This document shows, piece after piece, positions 1 to 8,180 of a stretch of DNA of 60,822 nucleotides (the stretch's first letter is position 1; the number at the start of each line of letters is the position of its first letter). A program made the position numbers and the translations under genes. The stretch lies in the NCBI GenBank assembly GCA_037144355.1, contig JBAWWY010000009.1:1-60822 (forward strand), in the 5' to 3' direction. Origin of the DNA: JBAWWY01 sp037144355 (GTDB lineage: Bacteria > Bacillota > Clostridia > Peptostreptococcales > Anaerovoracaceae). Below the pieces are notes generated by a model that made no database searches, had not been told where the DNA came from, and saw only the letters and a list, made by a program, of their open reading frames with translations.

Positions 1-76
1 TGGAGCTGATGAGGAGAGTCGAACTCCTTACCTGCTCATTACGAATGAGCTGCTCTACCAATTGAGCTACATCAGC
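1..76 (-). tRNA. tRNA-Thr (anticodon CGT)
   Basis: Read on the minus strand, this folds as a complete cloverleaf. The 7-bp acceptor stem pairs 70-76 with 5-11, the T arm carries GTTCGACTC, and the anticodon loop holds CGT, which reads ACG threonine codons. A T discriminator is followed by an encoded CCA at positions 1-3. The gene lies immediately at the window edge, so any tRNA genes after it cannot be seen. Confidence 0.93.
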
Positions 77-220
77 TTGTTTAGTTCTATCAAACATTGT
101 ATCATAATGGCTGCTAAAATTCTCCAAAGAAAATTAAAAAAAACTGTATGAGTCATCTACATTTTCAATTTCTTTGTAATTTGAATATACCAATTCTCAA
201 ATATTTTTATATTTGAATTA

Positions 221-1060
221 TTATTGCTTAACCCAGGTTTTTGTTGTTGTATTATAAATATAGGTTCCCGCGCCGCCGCCAGGATTATTATAAGTGGTTT
301 TAAATTTATCGTCGTTTCCAAAAACACTTGATTCCATTATAACTCCAGAACCAATTGTAATTTTAGTAATATTGTTTCCATAAAATGCTCTAACATCGAG
401 ATTTACCAAAGTATTTGGCAGCACAACCTCGGTGAGGGAATTATTTTGGAATGCTCTTGCATTGATTCTTTTTATCCCAGTATTTTGATCAAATGCTAAA
501 TTTGTCAACCCTTTGCCGGCAAAAGCATCTTGGTAGATATTGGTTATTGTAATACCATTTAAGACCTTTGGTATAAGTATATCCTTAAGCGTACCTGTAT
601 ATCCTGTAATATAAGTTTTCCATCCACCAGTCCCCATTATAACCTGATCAAATGTTAAAATATTGCTCATTGAGGGTTGAACTGCGTTATGGCTTGGGAT
701 TGAGCAAGTTAGACTTAAATCTCCATTTGCTATTTCCCATGTTACCACTCCACCGCTTGGGCATGGTGAATAATCCGCTTTGATTATATTGTTGGGGAAT
801 TTGGTCAAATATTCCACAATAGTTTCTCCTGAAGTTATTGGATCATTGCCATTTGCAATGCAATAATTGTAATGCCGCACTAGGATCGCCCTATTGTCTT
901 GGCAAATACTTGCCTTAGATGAGACGATTAGGCCAGTCAATTTTGGGAGAATAATAGCCGCAAGAATCCCGATAATTACAATTACAACTATGAGTTCTAT
1001 AAGAGTGAAACCCTTTTTCTTATTGTAGCTAATTATGATTTCCTTAATTGTATTTTCCAT
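221..1060 (-). CDS. type IV prepilin-like protein with C-terminal leucine-rich repeats
   Basis: A protein of 279 residues. Residues 16-40 are a class III prepilin signal: a short basic leader (NKKKG), cleavage before FTLIE, then a long hydrophobic helix, as expected for a substrate of a PilD-type peptidase and a type IV pilus or pseudopilus. Residues about 150-255 have BspA-type leucine-rich repeat units (repeated I..IxxxAFxxxxLTxLxLP patterns). The end (PGGGAGTYIYN...TWVK) resembles the tail of other clostridial BspA-like surface proteins. There are four cysteines in the pilin head. No pilus assembly genes are nearby, so this looks like a lone minor pilin or adhesin tip protein. The prepilin call is firm; the adhesive role is inference. 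Confidence 0.85.
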   Translation of the reverse strand: MENTIKEIIISYNKKKGFTLIELIVVIVIIGILAAIILPKLTGLIVSSKASICQDNRAILVRHYNYCIANGNDPITSGETIVEYLTKFPNNIIKADYSPCPSGGVVTWEIANGDLSLTCSIPSHNAVQPSMSNILTFDQVIMGTGGWKTYITGYTGTLKDILIPKVLNGITITNIYQDAFAGKGLTNLAFDQNTGIKRINARAFQNNSLTEVVLPNTLVNLDVRAFYGNNITKITIGSGVIMESSVFGNDDKFKTTYNNPGGGAGTYIYNTTTKTWVKQ

Positions 1061-1469
1061 TGCTTTTAACCTTCTCCAAATCTAATTCCATATAAACAAA
1101 AACGACCATTGTAGGTCGAAAATAATAAAAAGTAACCTCTTGAGTTTTATTGTAAAATCATTTCCTATTAGTAACAACAATTATTCATTTTTCATTAAGA
1201 TTATAATCTTAATTTTCAAATTTGTAAATAACAAGACTTCTCCCGTTGCCCCGATACCCACTTGGTAGTAGGTCAATTCTATTTCAGCATAATAAACATA
1301 AAAGAAGCCTTCTCTAATGAGAAGGCTTCTTTTGCATTTGTGGCATACCTGCCGTTACTTGATACAATGCACCACATTTCGGCGCGTGGTGCATCTTTGT
1401 CAAATCTTCTTGACGTTGGCACACCTCCAAACAACAGAATCCTCTTAACTTCGTGTCCACTAAATCATA
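1061..1469. other. 409-bp intergenic region between prepilin gene and CobW-type gene
   Basis: I see no convincing gene here. It contains the strong symmetrical hairpin described separately (1300-1333). In the prepilin leader there is a short 5-bp stem (103-107 with 114-118 of the second kilobase, i.e. 1103-1107/1114-1118) followed on the minus strand by five T residues, which might act as a weak attenuator. Positions 1437-1460 read on the minus strand as a GTGGACACGAAGTTAAG-like sequence that resembles ends of IS3-family elements, but no transposase remains. Confidence 0.4.
1300..1333 (-). terminator. symmetrical intrinsic terminator
   Basis: A perfect 15-bp inverted repeat (1300-1314 with 1319-1333) with a TAAT loop, A-rich on one side and T-rich on the other, so it can work in both directions. 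It probably ends the minus-strand operon whose last gene is the CobW-type gene at 1470. Confidence 0.8.
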
Positions 1470-2573
1470 TCACTTCCAGATCGGATCGACGACATGATCA
1501 TAGCGGTGTGTCGGATCCGGACGTCCTGGACTAAGGCACTTTGTCTCTTGTAGCAATTCGTGGATCTCATCACCGCAAATTCTGCAGATTTCTTCATTTA
1601 CAATATGATCCAGCTTATCCGGAGTCATCTGCACCCGCGCATTCAATGTCAGTTTGACCGTTCCACCATTCTTTACTGAACCTCGTCGGCTTATAGTCTC
1701 TTCTCCGCCTGTCATATTTCCGATCAGGAAATCATTTTCCTTTTCAATGAACAGTTTCACATGCCCGACAGCAGCTTTTTCAGTATCGAACCGGAGCGCG
1801 AGACTGTGCATGAGATCATCCGCGAAATCATTCCAGTCTGCATTTCCGCTTTCCAGCATCGAAGTCCTGTTCAGCCAACCTAATACCGCTTCTCCTTCTG
1901 CGTATACATCATAATTGATCTTCAATATACGTGCGCCGGCACGATCATCTTCTATCACTCGGTGAAGCCAGTCATCCAAACCCGAGCCGTTTTTTGCGCT
2001 TAGCAAAAAGACAGTTGCATCCGGCCATTCAAGCTCCGCCTTCATTTTCAACCTGTCAGCTTCACTATCGTCCAGCAGATCGGCTTTATTTATTGCAATA
2101 ATATCCGCTTCCTCAAGCTGCTTGCGGATAATGTAGGCGGCACTAGGATGCAGACCTGAAGTCCCACCGTTCAGTATACTTTTTAGTCTTTTTGGATCTA
2201 TCAGTACCGATAGGGGCGCGACTATGATGTTTTCATGGAAATGGTCTTTGAGCGGTTGGATCAAAGTTGCAGATAAATCTGTGCAGCTCCCCACCGGCTC
2301 GGCGATAATCATATCTATCTGTTCATGAGATTTTATATGCTCTATTGCATCTGTCAATCCACTGAAGTTGCAGCAGAAGCAGCTTCCGTTGACTTCCGAG
2401 ACCACGCTACCAGTGCGTTCAAGATAGGCTGTATCAACCAGGCCGGCTGCTTGATCATTTGAAATAAGGCCAACTTTCTTGCCTTGCAGGGCATATTTTT
2501 TTGCTGTTTCATAAAGCAGTGTAGTTTTGCCTGCACCGAGGAATCCACCGACCATAATAACTCTTGTTTTCAT
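1470..2573 (-). CDS. CobW/G3E-family P-loop GTPase (metal or corrinoid chaperone)
   Basis: A protein of 367 residues. The Walker A motif GGFLGAGKTT is at residues 9-18, the family metal motif CxCC is present as C65-F-C67-C68, and NKAD (guanine specificity) is near 162. A divergent C-terminal half follows. G3E GTPases deliver or insert metals, and members are recurrent in corrinoid methyltransferase clusters, where a part in cobalamin handling is likely. The start overlaps the stop of the upstream channel gene by 4 bp, so the two are translationally coupled. Base composition looks richer in G+C than the genes around the prepilin. The exact client is unknown. Confidence 0.85.
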   Translation of the reverse strand: MKTRVIMVGGFLGAGKTTLLYETAKKYALQGKKVGLISNDQAAGLVDTAYLERTGSVVSEVNGSCFCCNFSGLTDAIEHIKSHEQIDMIIAEPVGSCTDLSATLIQPLKDHFHENIIVAPLSVLIDPKRLKSILNGGTSGLHPSAAYIIRKQLEEADIIAINKADLLDDSEADRLKMKAELEWPDATVFLLSAKNGSGLDDWLHRVIEDDRAGARILKINYDVYAEGEAVLGWLNRTSMLESGNADWNDFADDLMHSLALRFDTEKAAVGHVKLFIEKENDFLIGNMTGGEETISRRGSVKNGGTVKLTLNARVQMTPDKLDHIVNEEICRICGDEIHELLQETKCLSPGRPDPTHRYDHVVDPIWK

Positions 2574-3418
2574 TGCTTTTCAACCTCCATGACTTTGAGA
2601 GATTTTTCGTTGCCGCAACAGCACAGATCTACATTCCGAGTTTTCATCAGTGGTTCTAAAACACGCGTGAACAGCAGTCCCGCAATCTGGCCACCGATAA
2701 CCGGAGCAAGCATATACACGAAGAAAAAACCGCCAGAATGATCAGGAAATGCTGCTTGCCCCCATCCAAATATCCACGCGACCATCCTTGGTCCGAAATC
2801 CCGGGCTGGATTAAGGCCTGCTTGGGTCAGCGGAGCTAACAGGCAGATTACAGAAGTTACCGTAAGACCTATAAATATGGGCGCCAGATTATCGTCCGGG
2901 CGCCCGAGATTGCATCCTTCCGTCAGCGAAAATATCATCAGAACAAGCAAAAATGTGCCAAACGCTTCTGCACTTGCTGCCAGCATGAAGGAGGAGCCGG
3001 GATCGCCATTGTTAATATAGAATTCGCCAAATATTCTTGCTGTTTGGATTGATTCGGCCGTTCCCCGTACAATGCCGCTTGCATTTTCAAAGGAGGTTAT
3101 TGAGGATCCGAACAGCAGGTAGAGCACCACGCCTGATGTAAAAGCACCCATAAATTGAGCGGCTAAGTACACCGGCATTTTCCTTGAGATCATCCGCTTG
3201 CTTACCACCATCGCAAGAGTAACAGCCGGATTCAAATGGGCACGGGAAAGATGTCTGGTCGCATAGATGGCCAGGCTGACACCGATACCCCAAATAGCCG
3301 CAATTTGAAATAGTCCTTGGTGTGCATCAAACAGAATGGCCACTGCAACAGATCCACATCCAAATGTGACCATTAAGAACGTTCCCAGAAATTCTCCCAG
3401 AAATTCTCTTTTATACAT
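2570..3418 (-). CDS. MIP-family channel, aquaglyceroporin type
   Basis: A six-helix membrane channel of 282 residues with both half-helix signatures: HLNPAVT around residue 63 and GLNPARD around residue 203. The aspartate after the second NPAR is the usual mark of glycerol-facilitator rather than strict water channels. A long extracellular loop lies between helices 3 and 4, and a short cysteine cluster (CCC) sits in the C-terminal tail. The start is supported by AGGAGTG upstream. It is coupled to the CobW-type gene. No glycerol kinase is present, so the solute could be glycerol, another small polyol, or a neutral product of the pathway such as urea; that is inference. Confidence 0.85.
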   Translation of the reverse strand: MYKREFLGEFLGTFLMVTFGCGSVAVAILFDAHQGLFQIAAIWGIGVSLAIYATRHLSRAHLNPAVTLAMVVSKRMISRKMPVYLAAQFMGAFTSGVVLYLLFGSSITSFENASGIVRGTAESIQTARIFGEFYINNGDPGSSFMLAASAEAFGTFLLVLMIFSLTEGCNLGRPDDNLAPIFIGLTVTSVICLLAPLTQAGLNPARDFGPRMVAWIFGWGQAAFPDHSGGFFFVYMLAPVIGGQIAGLLFTRVLEPLMKTRNVDLCCCGNEKSLKVMEVEKQ

Positions 3419-3469
3419 CTATCTACACTCCTTTTATTGCAATACAAAAGTAAAATCATCGCAGCAAAT

Positions 3470-4780
3470 TCAGACTTCTGACTCCATCCTGATTCGTCCA
3501 CTATATTTTCTATAATAACCAGGCGTCACACCAACAAGCCTTTTGAAAACTTTAGAATAATAACTCTGATCAGCAAATCCCACAAGGCTTGCAATGGCAG
3601 ACATCTCGACATCCTTGCTTAGAAGGAGGCTCTTGCTGTGCTCAATTCGTATGTCGTTAAGATAATCCGTGAAATTTGTTTTCATTTCCTCCTTGAATAT
3701 TCTGGAGTAGTATGCTGTGCTGAAATGAACATGGGATGACACATCTTCCAACGTAATCTTCCGCATATAATTTGTTTTCATATAATTGATGGATTTATAG
3801 ATCGCATCGGAATGCTGGACTGCTTTATACGCATAGGTGTCTCTTAATAAGTTCGAAAACATCTTGTTTGAATATGCGGACAACTCTTCAATGGTCTGTA
3901 TTCCTTGAATTTCCCATATAAACTGGCTATTTAACTGCAGAATCAAATCTGGCTCAAGACAATTGTCTAAAATGGTTCTGGATAATAATACCATCAGTTC
4001 CATTATTCGTGCCTTCATGAATTTCAAATCAGTTCCTGTCCGGAAAATAACAAATCCCAGTATTTCATTCAACATTCTTTGTGCTTGCATCATATTCCCG
4101 CATTCGAGTGCCAACACCATATCTTTTTCTTTTAAAAATGGATATATATCATTCAACTCATGCTTCTCATCCATTTTTTTTAAAAGCTGAATATATTCTG
4201 AAATCGAGTAGATGTTCTTCTGATATGATTGATATTGCAGGTATTCACAGTGCTTTAAATCTGACATTGTACAAGTTAGCATCAGCAACATCTCGGAAAG
4301 ACTTGTAACTTTGCTGGGTTCAATCCGCCTGCCAGCATCAAGTTCCTCCAAAATAGCATCTTGTTCTGCTTGCACAATTCCATATTTCTTTAAAATCTCA
4401 ACAATAAGTTTGCTTTCACTTTTCATCATTTTAAAAGTGCCAGCGATTAATGCCCCTATCATATTTCCGTTTGTTGTTATTGGTGATGCCCAGTTCACAA
4501 GTCCCATCGGGCATAAGTAGATATATTTCCCCCCAAAACGCTTGGATTCAAATGCGCCATAAATGCGAGACTGCTTGCAAAACGAATTTTCACCAAGCTG
4601 CTGCTGAATACGTCTGCAAGTTTGGCTGCAGGCAGTTGTGCATTCCGTATCAAAGATAATGTTCCCAACGTTATCTATAATCTGGCAATTCGAATCTGTC
4701 GATTTCGAATAGTGCCTGGCGGCTGTTTCAGCTCTTTCAATGTCAAAATTTATGTTTAACACATTACTTGACGAATTCAT
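3470..4780 (-). CDS. PocR-domain AraC-family transcriptional regulator
   Basis: A protein of 436 residues. Residues about 15-160 form a PocR-type ligand-binding domain with conserved cysteines (TACSQTCRRI, FCKQSR, YLCPMGLVNWASP) and the GALIAG segment. The middle is a helical linker. The last ~100 residues are an AraC/HTH_18 DNA-binding domain with two helix-turn-helix units ending in the typical FKRLVGVTPGYYRKY. PocR domains sense small organic ligands such as 1,2-propanediol or one-carbon substrates, and this architecture is common beside corrinoid methyltransferase operons. It is probably the local activator of the 1.5-24 kb genes; no binding site was identified. The ribosome binding site is weak. 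Confidence 0.87.
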   Translation of the reverse strand: MNSSSNVLNINFDIERAETAARHYSKSTDSNCQIIDNVGNIIFDTECTTACSQTCRRIQQQLGENSFCKQSRIYGAFESKRFGGKYIYLCPMGLVNWASPITTNGNMIGALIAGTFKMMKSESKLIVEILKKYGIVQAEQDAILEELDAGRRIEPSKVTSLSEMLLMLTCTMSDLKHCEYLQYQSYQKNIYSISEYIQLLKKMDEKHELNDIYPFLKEKDMVLALECGNMMQAQRMLNEILGFVIFRTGTDLKFMKARIMELMVLLSRTILDNCLEPDLILQLNSQFIWEIQGIQTIEELSAYSNKMFSNLLRDTYAYKAVQHSDAIYKSINYMKTNYMRKITLEDVSSHVHFSTAYYSRIFKEEMKTNFTDYLNDIRIEHSKSLLLSKDVEMSAIASLVGFADQSYYSKVFKRLVGVTPGYYRKYSGRIRMESEV

Positions 4781-4819
4781 TTTATAATCATCCCAATCTT
4801 TTCACTATTTGCCTTTTGC

Positions 4820-5737
4820 CTATAGATAAATCTTGCCCTTGGCATGCCGTTCTATAGCATCTGTTATAACACTAACTAGTCTGATGCCGATCGATGAAAT
4901 AACAACGATCTCAGATTCTACAATAACCTCATGCCATATCAAAAACCGAACATCATCAGCAACAGCGCTGATTTCAAAGGGGCCCTCCATAGTATTCGCA
5001 AACCCCTTGATCCGATAGGCATATCCTGAAATTTCAAAAATAACCTTTTGCAGTTCAGCTAGTCCAATTCCCGCCGAAGCTTTTAAGACGAAGGTTTTAG
5101 GCTTTGCATCAACCGTATTTGTCGTCTCTTTTGAGTGCAAGTCCCCAAGTGACATATTTTCCACAATACCGGCTATACCAACTCTGCAATAAGTTGTAAT
5201 TAGAATAGCAGCTTTTGCATTGATTTTTCTTATTATTTCTGACAGGTCACTTATAATTTCGTTGGATACAAGGTCGGCTTTATTTATAATCACAATGCTG
5301 CTGAATTCAATTTGATGATGAATTGCCGGAAGCAGTTCATACAAATCTTTGAAATTTTTTGCATCTAAAATGCATATCGCTCCCCTGTAATCCAATTTCG
5401 ACTTTGTTTTCTTTTCGATCCCGTTTAAAATTTGGATCATGTTTGAGGGATCCGCCAATCCAGATGCCTCCACGAACAAGTATTCAATATCCATGCTTGA
5501 CATTTCAACCAAACTATTCACAAAATTTTCTTTAATGCAGGCGCAAAATATTGAACCATTCGTCAGTTCAGTCATGTTTATGCCATTTCTCTTCAGTAAT
5601 ACGCCATCAATTCCGACTTTCCCAAATTCATTTACGATAACTCCGACTTTGCTGTTCCCATAATTATCAAGAATGGATTTTAGCAGTGTGGTTTTCCCAG
5701 CACCAAGAAACCCGGTTAACAGTATAAGCTTTATCAT
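4820..5737 (-). CDS. CobW/G3E-family P-loop GTPase, second copy
   Basis: A protein of 305 residues with Walker A GFLGAGKTT at residues 9-17, a Mg/switch segment around FVEASGLADP, and NKAD. The metal motif is degenerate: C65-A-C67-I68 instead of CxCC, so the last cysteine is missing. It shares only the family fold with the protein at 1470-2573, so it is not a recent duplicate. It sits between the PocR-AraC regulator and the UroD-thioredoxin gene, which points to service of the corrinoid system. A GGGGGT-type ribosome binding site precedes the start. Confidence 0.83.
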   Translation of the reverse strand: MIKLILLTGFLGAGKTTLLKSILDNYGNSKVGVIVNEFGKVGIDGVLLKRNGINMTELTNGSIFCACIKENFVNSLVEMSSMDIEYLFVEASGLADPSNMIQILNGIEKKTKSKLDYRGAICILDAKNFKDLYELLPAIHHQIEFSSIVIINKADLVSNEIISDLSEIIRKINAKAAILITTYCRVGIAGIVENMSLGDLHSKETTNTVDAKPKTFVLKASAGIGLAELQKVIFEISGYAYRIKGFANTMEGPFEISAVADDVRFLIWHEVIVESEIVVISSIGIRLVSVITDAIERHAKGKIYL

Positions 5738-5763
5738 TTTAAAAAATACCCCCTTTTAGACGA

Positions 5764-5796
5764 CATAAACCTTGCGCCTGCTTCAGAAGGTTTATG
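5764..5796. repeat. 10-bp stem-loop between UroD-thioredoxin gene and CobW-type gene
   Basis: A perfect inverted repeat, CATAAACCTT (5764-5773) with AAGGTTTATG (5787-5796), and a 13-nt loop. Neither side is followed by a T run, so it is more likely an mRNA-stabilising or processing structure than a classic terminator. Confidence 0.5.
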
Positions 5797-5821
5797 CCAT
5801 TTCAATTGCAATTATGTGCTG

Positions 5822-7192
5822 TTAGTTTTGTTTCTTTTTTTCAGCATACTCTTTTATTGTATCAACGAATTCCTTTTTATCCGGAATGATCGATATCCAT
5901 TTGATGTCTCCATCCACACACATTGTTGGAAGATTTGTCAATCCCATTTTTGCTGTTCTAGCTATATCTTCTTTTATTGTATATTTATAAACTTTAAACT
6001 CCGCAATATGCTCGATTTCTTTAAACGCATCTGATACCAAATTGACCATATAAGTGCATGCAGCACATTGATCGGGGTCAAGGGTGAATATTTCGACAAG
6101 CACTTTTTCACGTTTTGCATAATCGGGGATTTCAACTTCGATATCAGAAAACCCGGTTCCCTCATAGTTCTGGATCATAGCTCTTGCAGATTCCGGTCTC
6201 TTTGCAGCCTGAACGGCGGCAATAGTATTTTCGATTGGAACATCATATGGCATATCACATCCAGGACTGATGATAAGATTTTTATGGTTAAGGGTGTCCA
6301 TTAAATCAATGACATATTTCATATTGTCCTTTTGATTGCCATGCAACATCGTGGTAGTAAGTGGTATGTTCCCGCTTAGCGTTATATTATAATGATCCGT
6401 TATTTCTTTGGCTTTCATCATATTAACGTTCTCATCCACCGCAATGCAGTCGGGCATTGTATCACACATGACCTTTATCTGATTTGTCGCATTTCCGCAT
6501 ACAAAGAATGCTGAGAAAACATTCTTGTTTCTTATGTAACTGAATAGTGCCTTAAATGAGTCGGAAACGATTTGTTCAAAATGCTTTGGCGATATCTGGC
6601 TGACGAGAGGATCAACAACTGCAATGACATCCATACCAGCATCAATATAATAGTCTGTCATCTTGATGCAAATCTCAGTGCAAAATTCCACCAGATCCAT
6701 GACATATTTCGGATCCATGATCATATCCATGAATATTTCGCTACCGCGTAGATGTGATGCAAGGGTAAACGGGCCACAAATCAAACCGTAAAGAGCTACA
6801 TCGTCTCCAACTGAAGCTTTCATGCGCTTCATTACATCAACGATCATCGGTATCCTACCCGAATTCGCAGTTGGAATCATGCAACTGCATGGGATGGTTT
6901 TGTTTCCTGCCAATGGATGGGATTTGACCGATGGCGGATTGTATTCAGCCCAAAGCAAATCACAGCCTAAGATTTCTGCTTCGACCTGAAGATCGAAAAT
7001 GACAGGCATCCCATCCGGCTCATACATTTTTTTCACTTCCATAAGTGATTCAAAAAGCTTATCTGCATCTTTCAGGATTTCTTCAGCAGTATATCCTTTT
7101 AGCTTTCCTGCATGTACTCCGGCAAAGGGGACCCAGGGTATCGTATCCATGTCCTCATGCGCCAATGCTTTAAATATTAGTTCTTTTCCCAT
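5822..7192 (-). CDS. UroD-type corrinoid methyltransferase fused to a thioredoxin-fold domain (copy 1)
   Basis: A protein of 456 residues; the start chosen is the ATG at 7192 (MGKELIF), which has GGAGG upstream. Residues 1-340 match the UroD/MtaA methyltransferase fold, which in methanogens moves methyl groups between a methyl-corrinoid protein and a thiol. The normal zinc motif HxC reads F230-V-C232 here, while the distal cysteine is kept at C312 (SPGCDMPYD). Residues 360-456 are a thioredoxin-like domain with C376-A-A-C379 and the cis-proline segment NLPTMC. It is closely similar, by eye well over half identical, to 21997-23361. The methyl acceptor is not known; in this organism it should be a pterin or a thiol, possibly the attached domain itself (inference). 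Confidence 0.82.
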   Translation of the reverse strand: MGKELIFKALAHEDMDTIPWVPFAGVHAGKLKGYTAEEILKDADKLFESLMEVKKMYEPDGMPVIFDLQVEAEILGCDLLWAEYNPPSVKSHPLAGNKTIPCSCMIPTANSGRIPMIVDVMKRMKASVGDDVALYGLICGPFTLASHLRGSEIFMDMIMDPKYVMDLVEFCTEICIKMTDYYIDAGMDVIAVVDPLVSQISPKHFEQIVSDSFKALFSYIRNKNVFSAFFVCGNATNQIKVMCDTMPDCIAVDENVNMMKAKEITDHYNITLSGNIPLTTTMLHGNQKDNMKYVIDLMDTLNHKNLIISPGCDMPYDVPIENTIAAVQAAKRPESARAMIQNYEGTGFSDIEVEIPDYAKREKVLVEIFTLDPDQCAACTYMVNLVSDAFKEIEHIAEFKVYKYTIKEDIARTAKMGLTNLPTMCVDGDIKWISIIPDKKEFVDTIKEYAEKKKQN

Positions 7193-7401
7193 TTTTCTAC
7201 CTCCATTAACTATTTCTACAATCATCAAACAAATTTGCTGACTTTTCAGGCCATAAATGCCTTAGATCCGGCAGCGAATTGCTTATGCACTGATATTACT
7301 TTTTAACCAGCTTTAAATATAGAAATATTTTGATCGCTTTTGTATTATCTTGCCAAATAAAGTCATTTGATCAACAAAATCTCAACTTTCAGCAATTCTA
7401 A

Positions 7402-8118
7402 TCAATCTTTCAGGTAATATGAGGGTTCACTGCGATCCAATAGTTTAAAGTTTACCTCTCCGCCAATCCAGTTTTCAACAATACTTGCCAGTTCCTGCAT
7501 GGCACTCAAAATATCTGTAGTCCTCGTATCATCCATCCATTCAAGGCAAAGGAAAGCCCTTTTTGTTTCTTCTCTAAGAATCGTGCGCTTGGCTTCTCTC
7601 CAATTCCAGCACCGACATACAACACCAACATCATCTTTATAAACTACTTCGCCTTTCATTGCAGAATCATTATTACCTCCATCAAGCGAGACAAACTCTT
7701 CATCTCCCTCTGCCCTCGTCAACCTTAACAAACCGGAAAAACAGTCAATATCCTCTCCTCCGCATGGGATTCCATACCGCAATGAAATGGAATTGTAAAT
7801 ATCCACCAACGGATTGATCAAGCTAATTTGCCCTCCATTTTTAATACGTTTTATCATGGCTTCAACAGAGCACCGTGCACCCTTTTTTATCGGGAATAAT
7901 TTGTACGCATCACGCCAAGCTGAAATTATATAATTTGAAGGAAAATCTTCATTCTTTATGTATTTAAGCGCCATTGTCTCACTTTCTCTAAGTAGTTTCT
8001 CATACGTTTCAATTTGGCCTGGCTTATATACATTATTGATGCCTGTGGCTGTTACGATTCCGATTTTAGAATTTGGGAAAAGATTAAAAAAGCTTTCCTC
8101 AATCACAAATTTCATCAT
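7402..8118 (-). CDS. B3/B4 (tRNA-editing-like) domain protein
   Basis: About 238 residues if the ATG at 8118, preceded by GGGAGGG, is used; an upstream in-frame start would add 12. The body matches stand-alone B3/B4 domains related to the editing module of the phenylalanyl-tRNA synthetase beta chain, with NPLVDIYNSISLRYGIPCGGED in the centre of the fold. Such proteins occur widely in clostridia with amino acid catabolic genes, where they are thought to clear or bind amino acid or aminoacyl substrates. It lies between the Nfn genes and the UroD-thioredoxin gene. The role here is unknown. Confidence 0.75.
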   Translation of the reverse strand: MMKFVIEESFFNLFPNSKIGIVTATGINNVYKPGQIETYEKLLRESETMALKYIKNEDFPSNYIISAWRDAYKLFPIKKGARCSVEAMIKRIKNGGQISLINPLVDIYNSISLRYGIPCGGEDIDCFSGLLRLTRAEGDEEFVSLDGGNNDSAMKGEVVYKDDVGVVCRCWNWREAKRTILREETKRAFLCLEWMDDTRTTDILSAMQELASIVENWIGGEVNFKLLDRSEPSYYLKD

Positions 8119-8180
8119 GTCCCTCCCTGTTTCAATGCCAGACTCCGAAATCATATTTTACTGGAATCTGTCTTGCTGCT

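Noticed and set aside
1437..1465. Possible IS3-family element end
   Set aside because: Only about 20 bases resemble such ends; no transposase, no second end and no target duplication are visible.
1262..1534. 90-codon plus-strand open frame
   Set aside because: It spans the terminator hairpin and runs into the CobW-type gene on the other strand; no ribosome binding site and no recognisable protein features.
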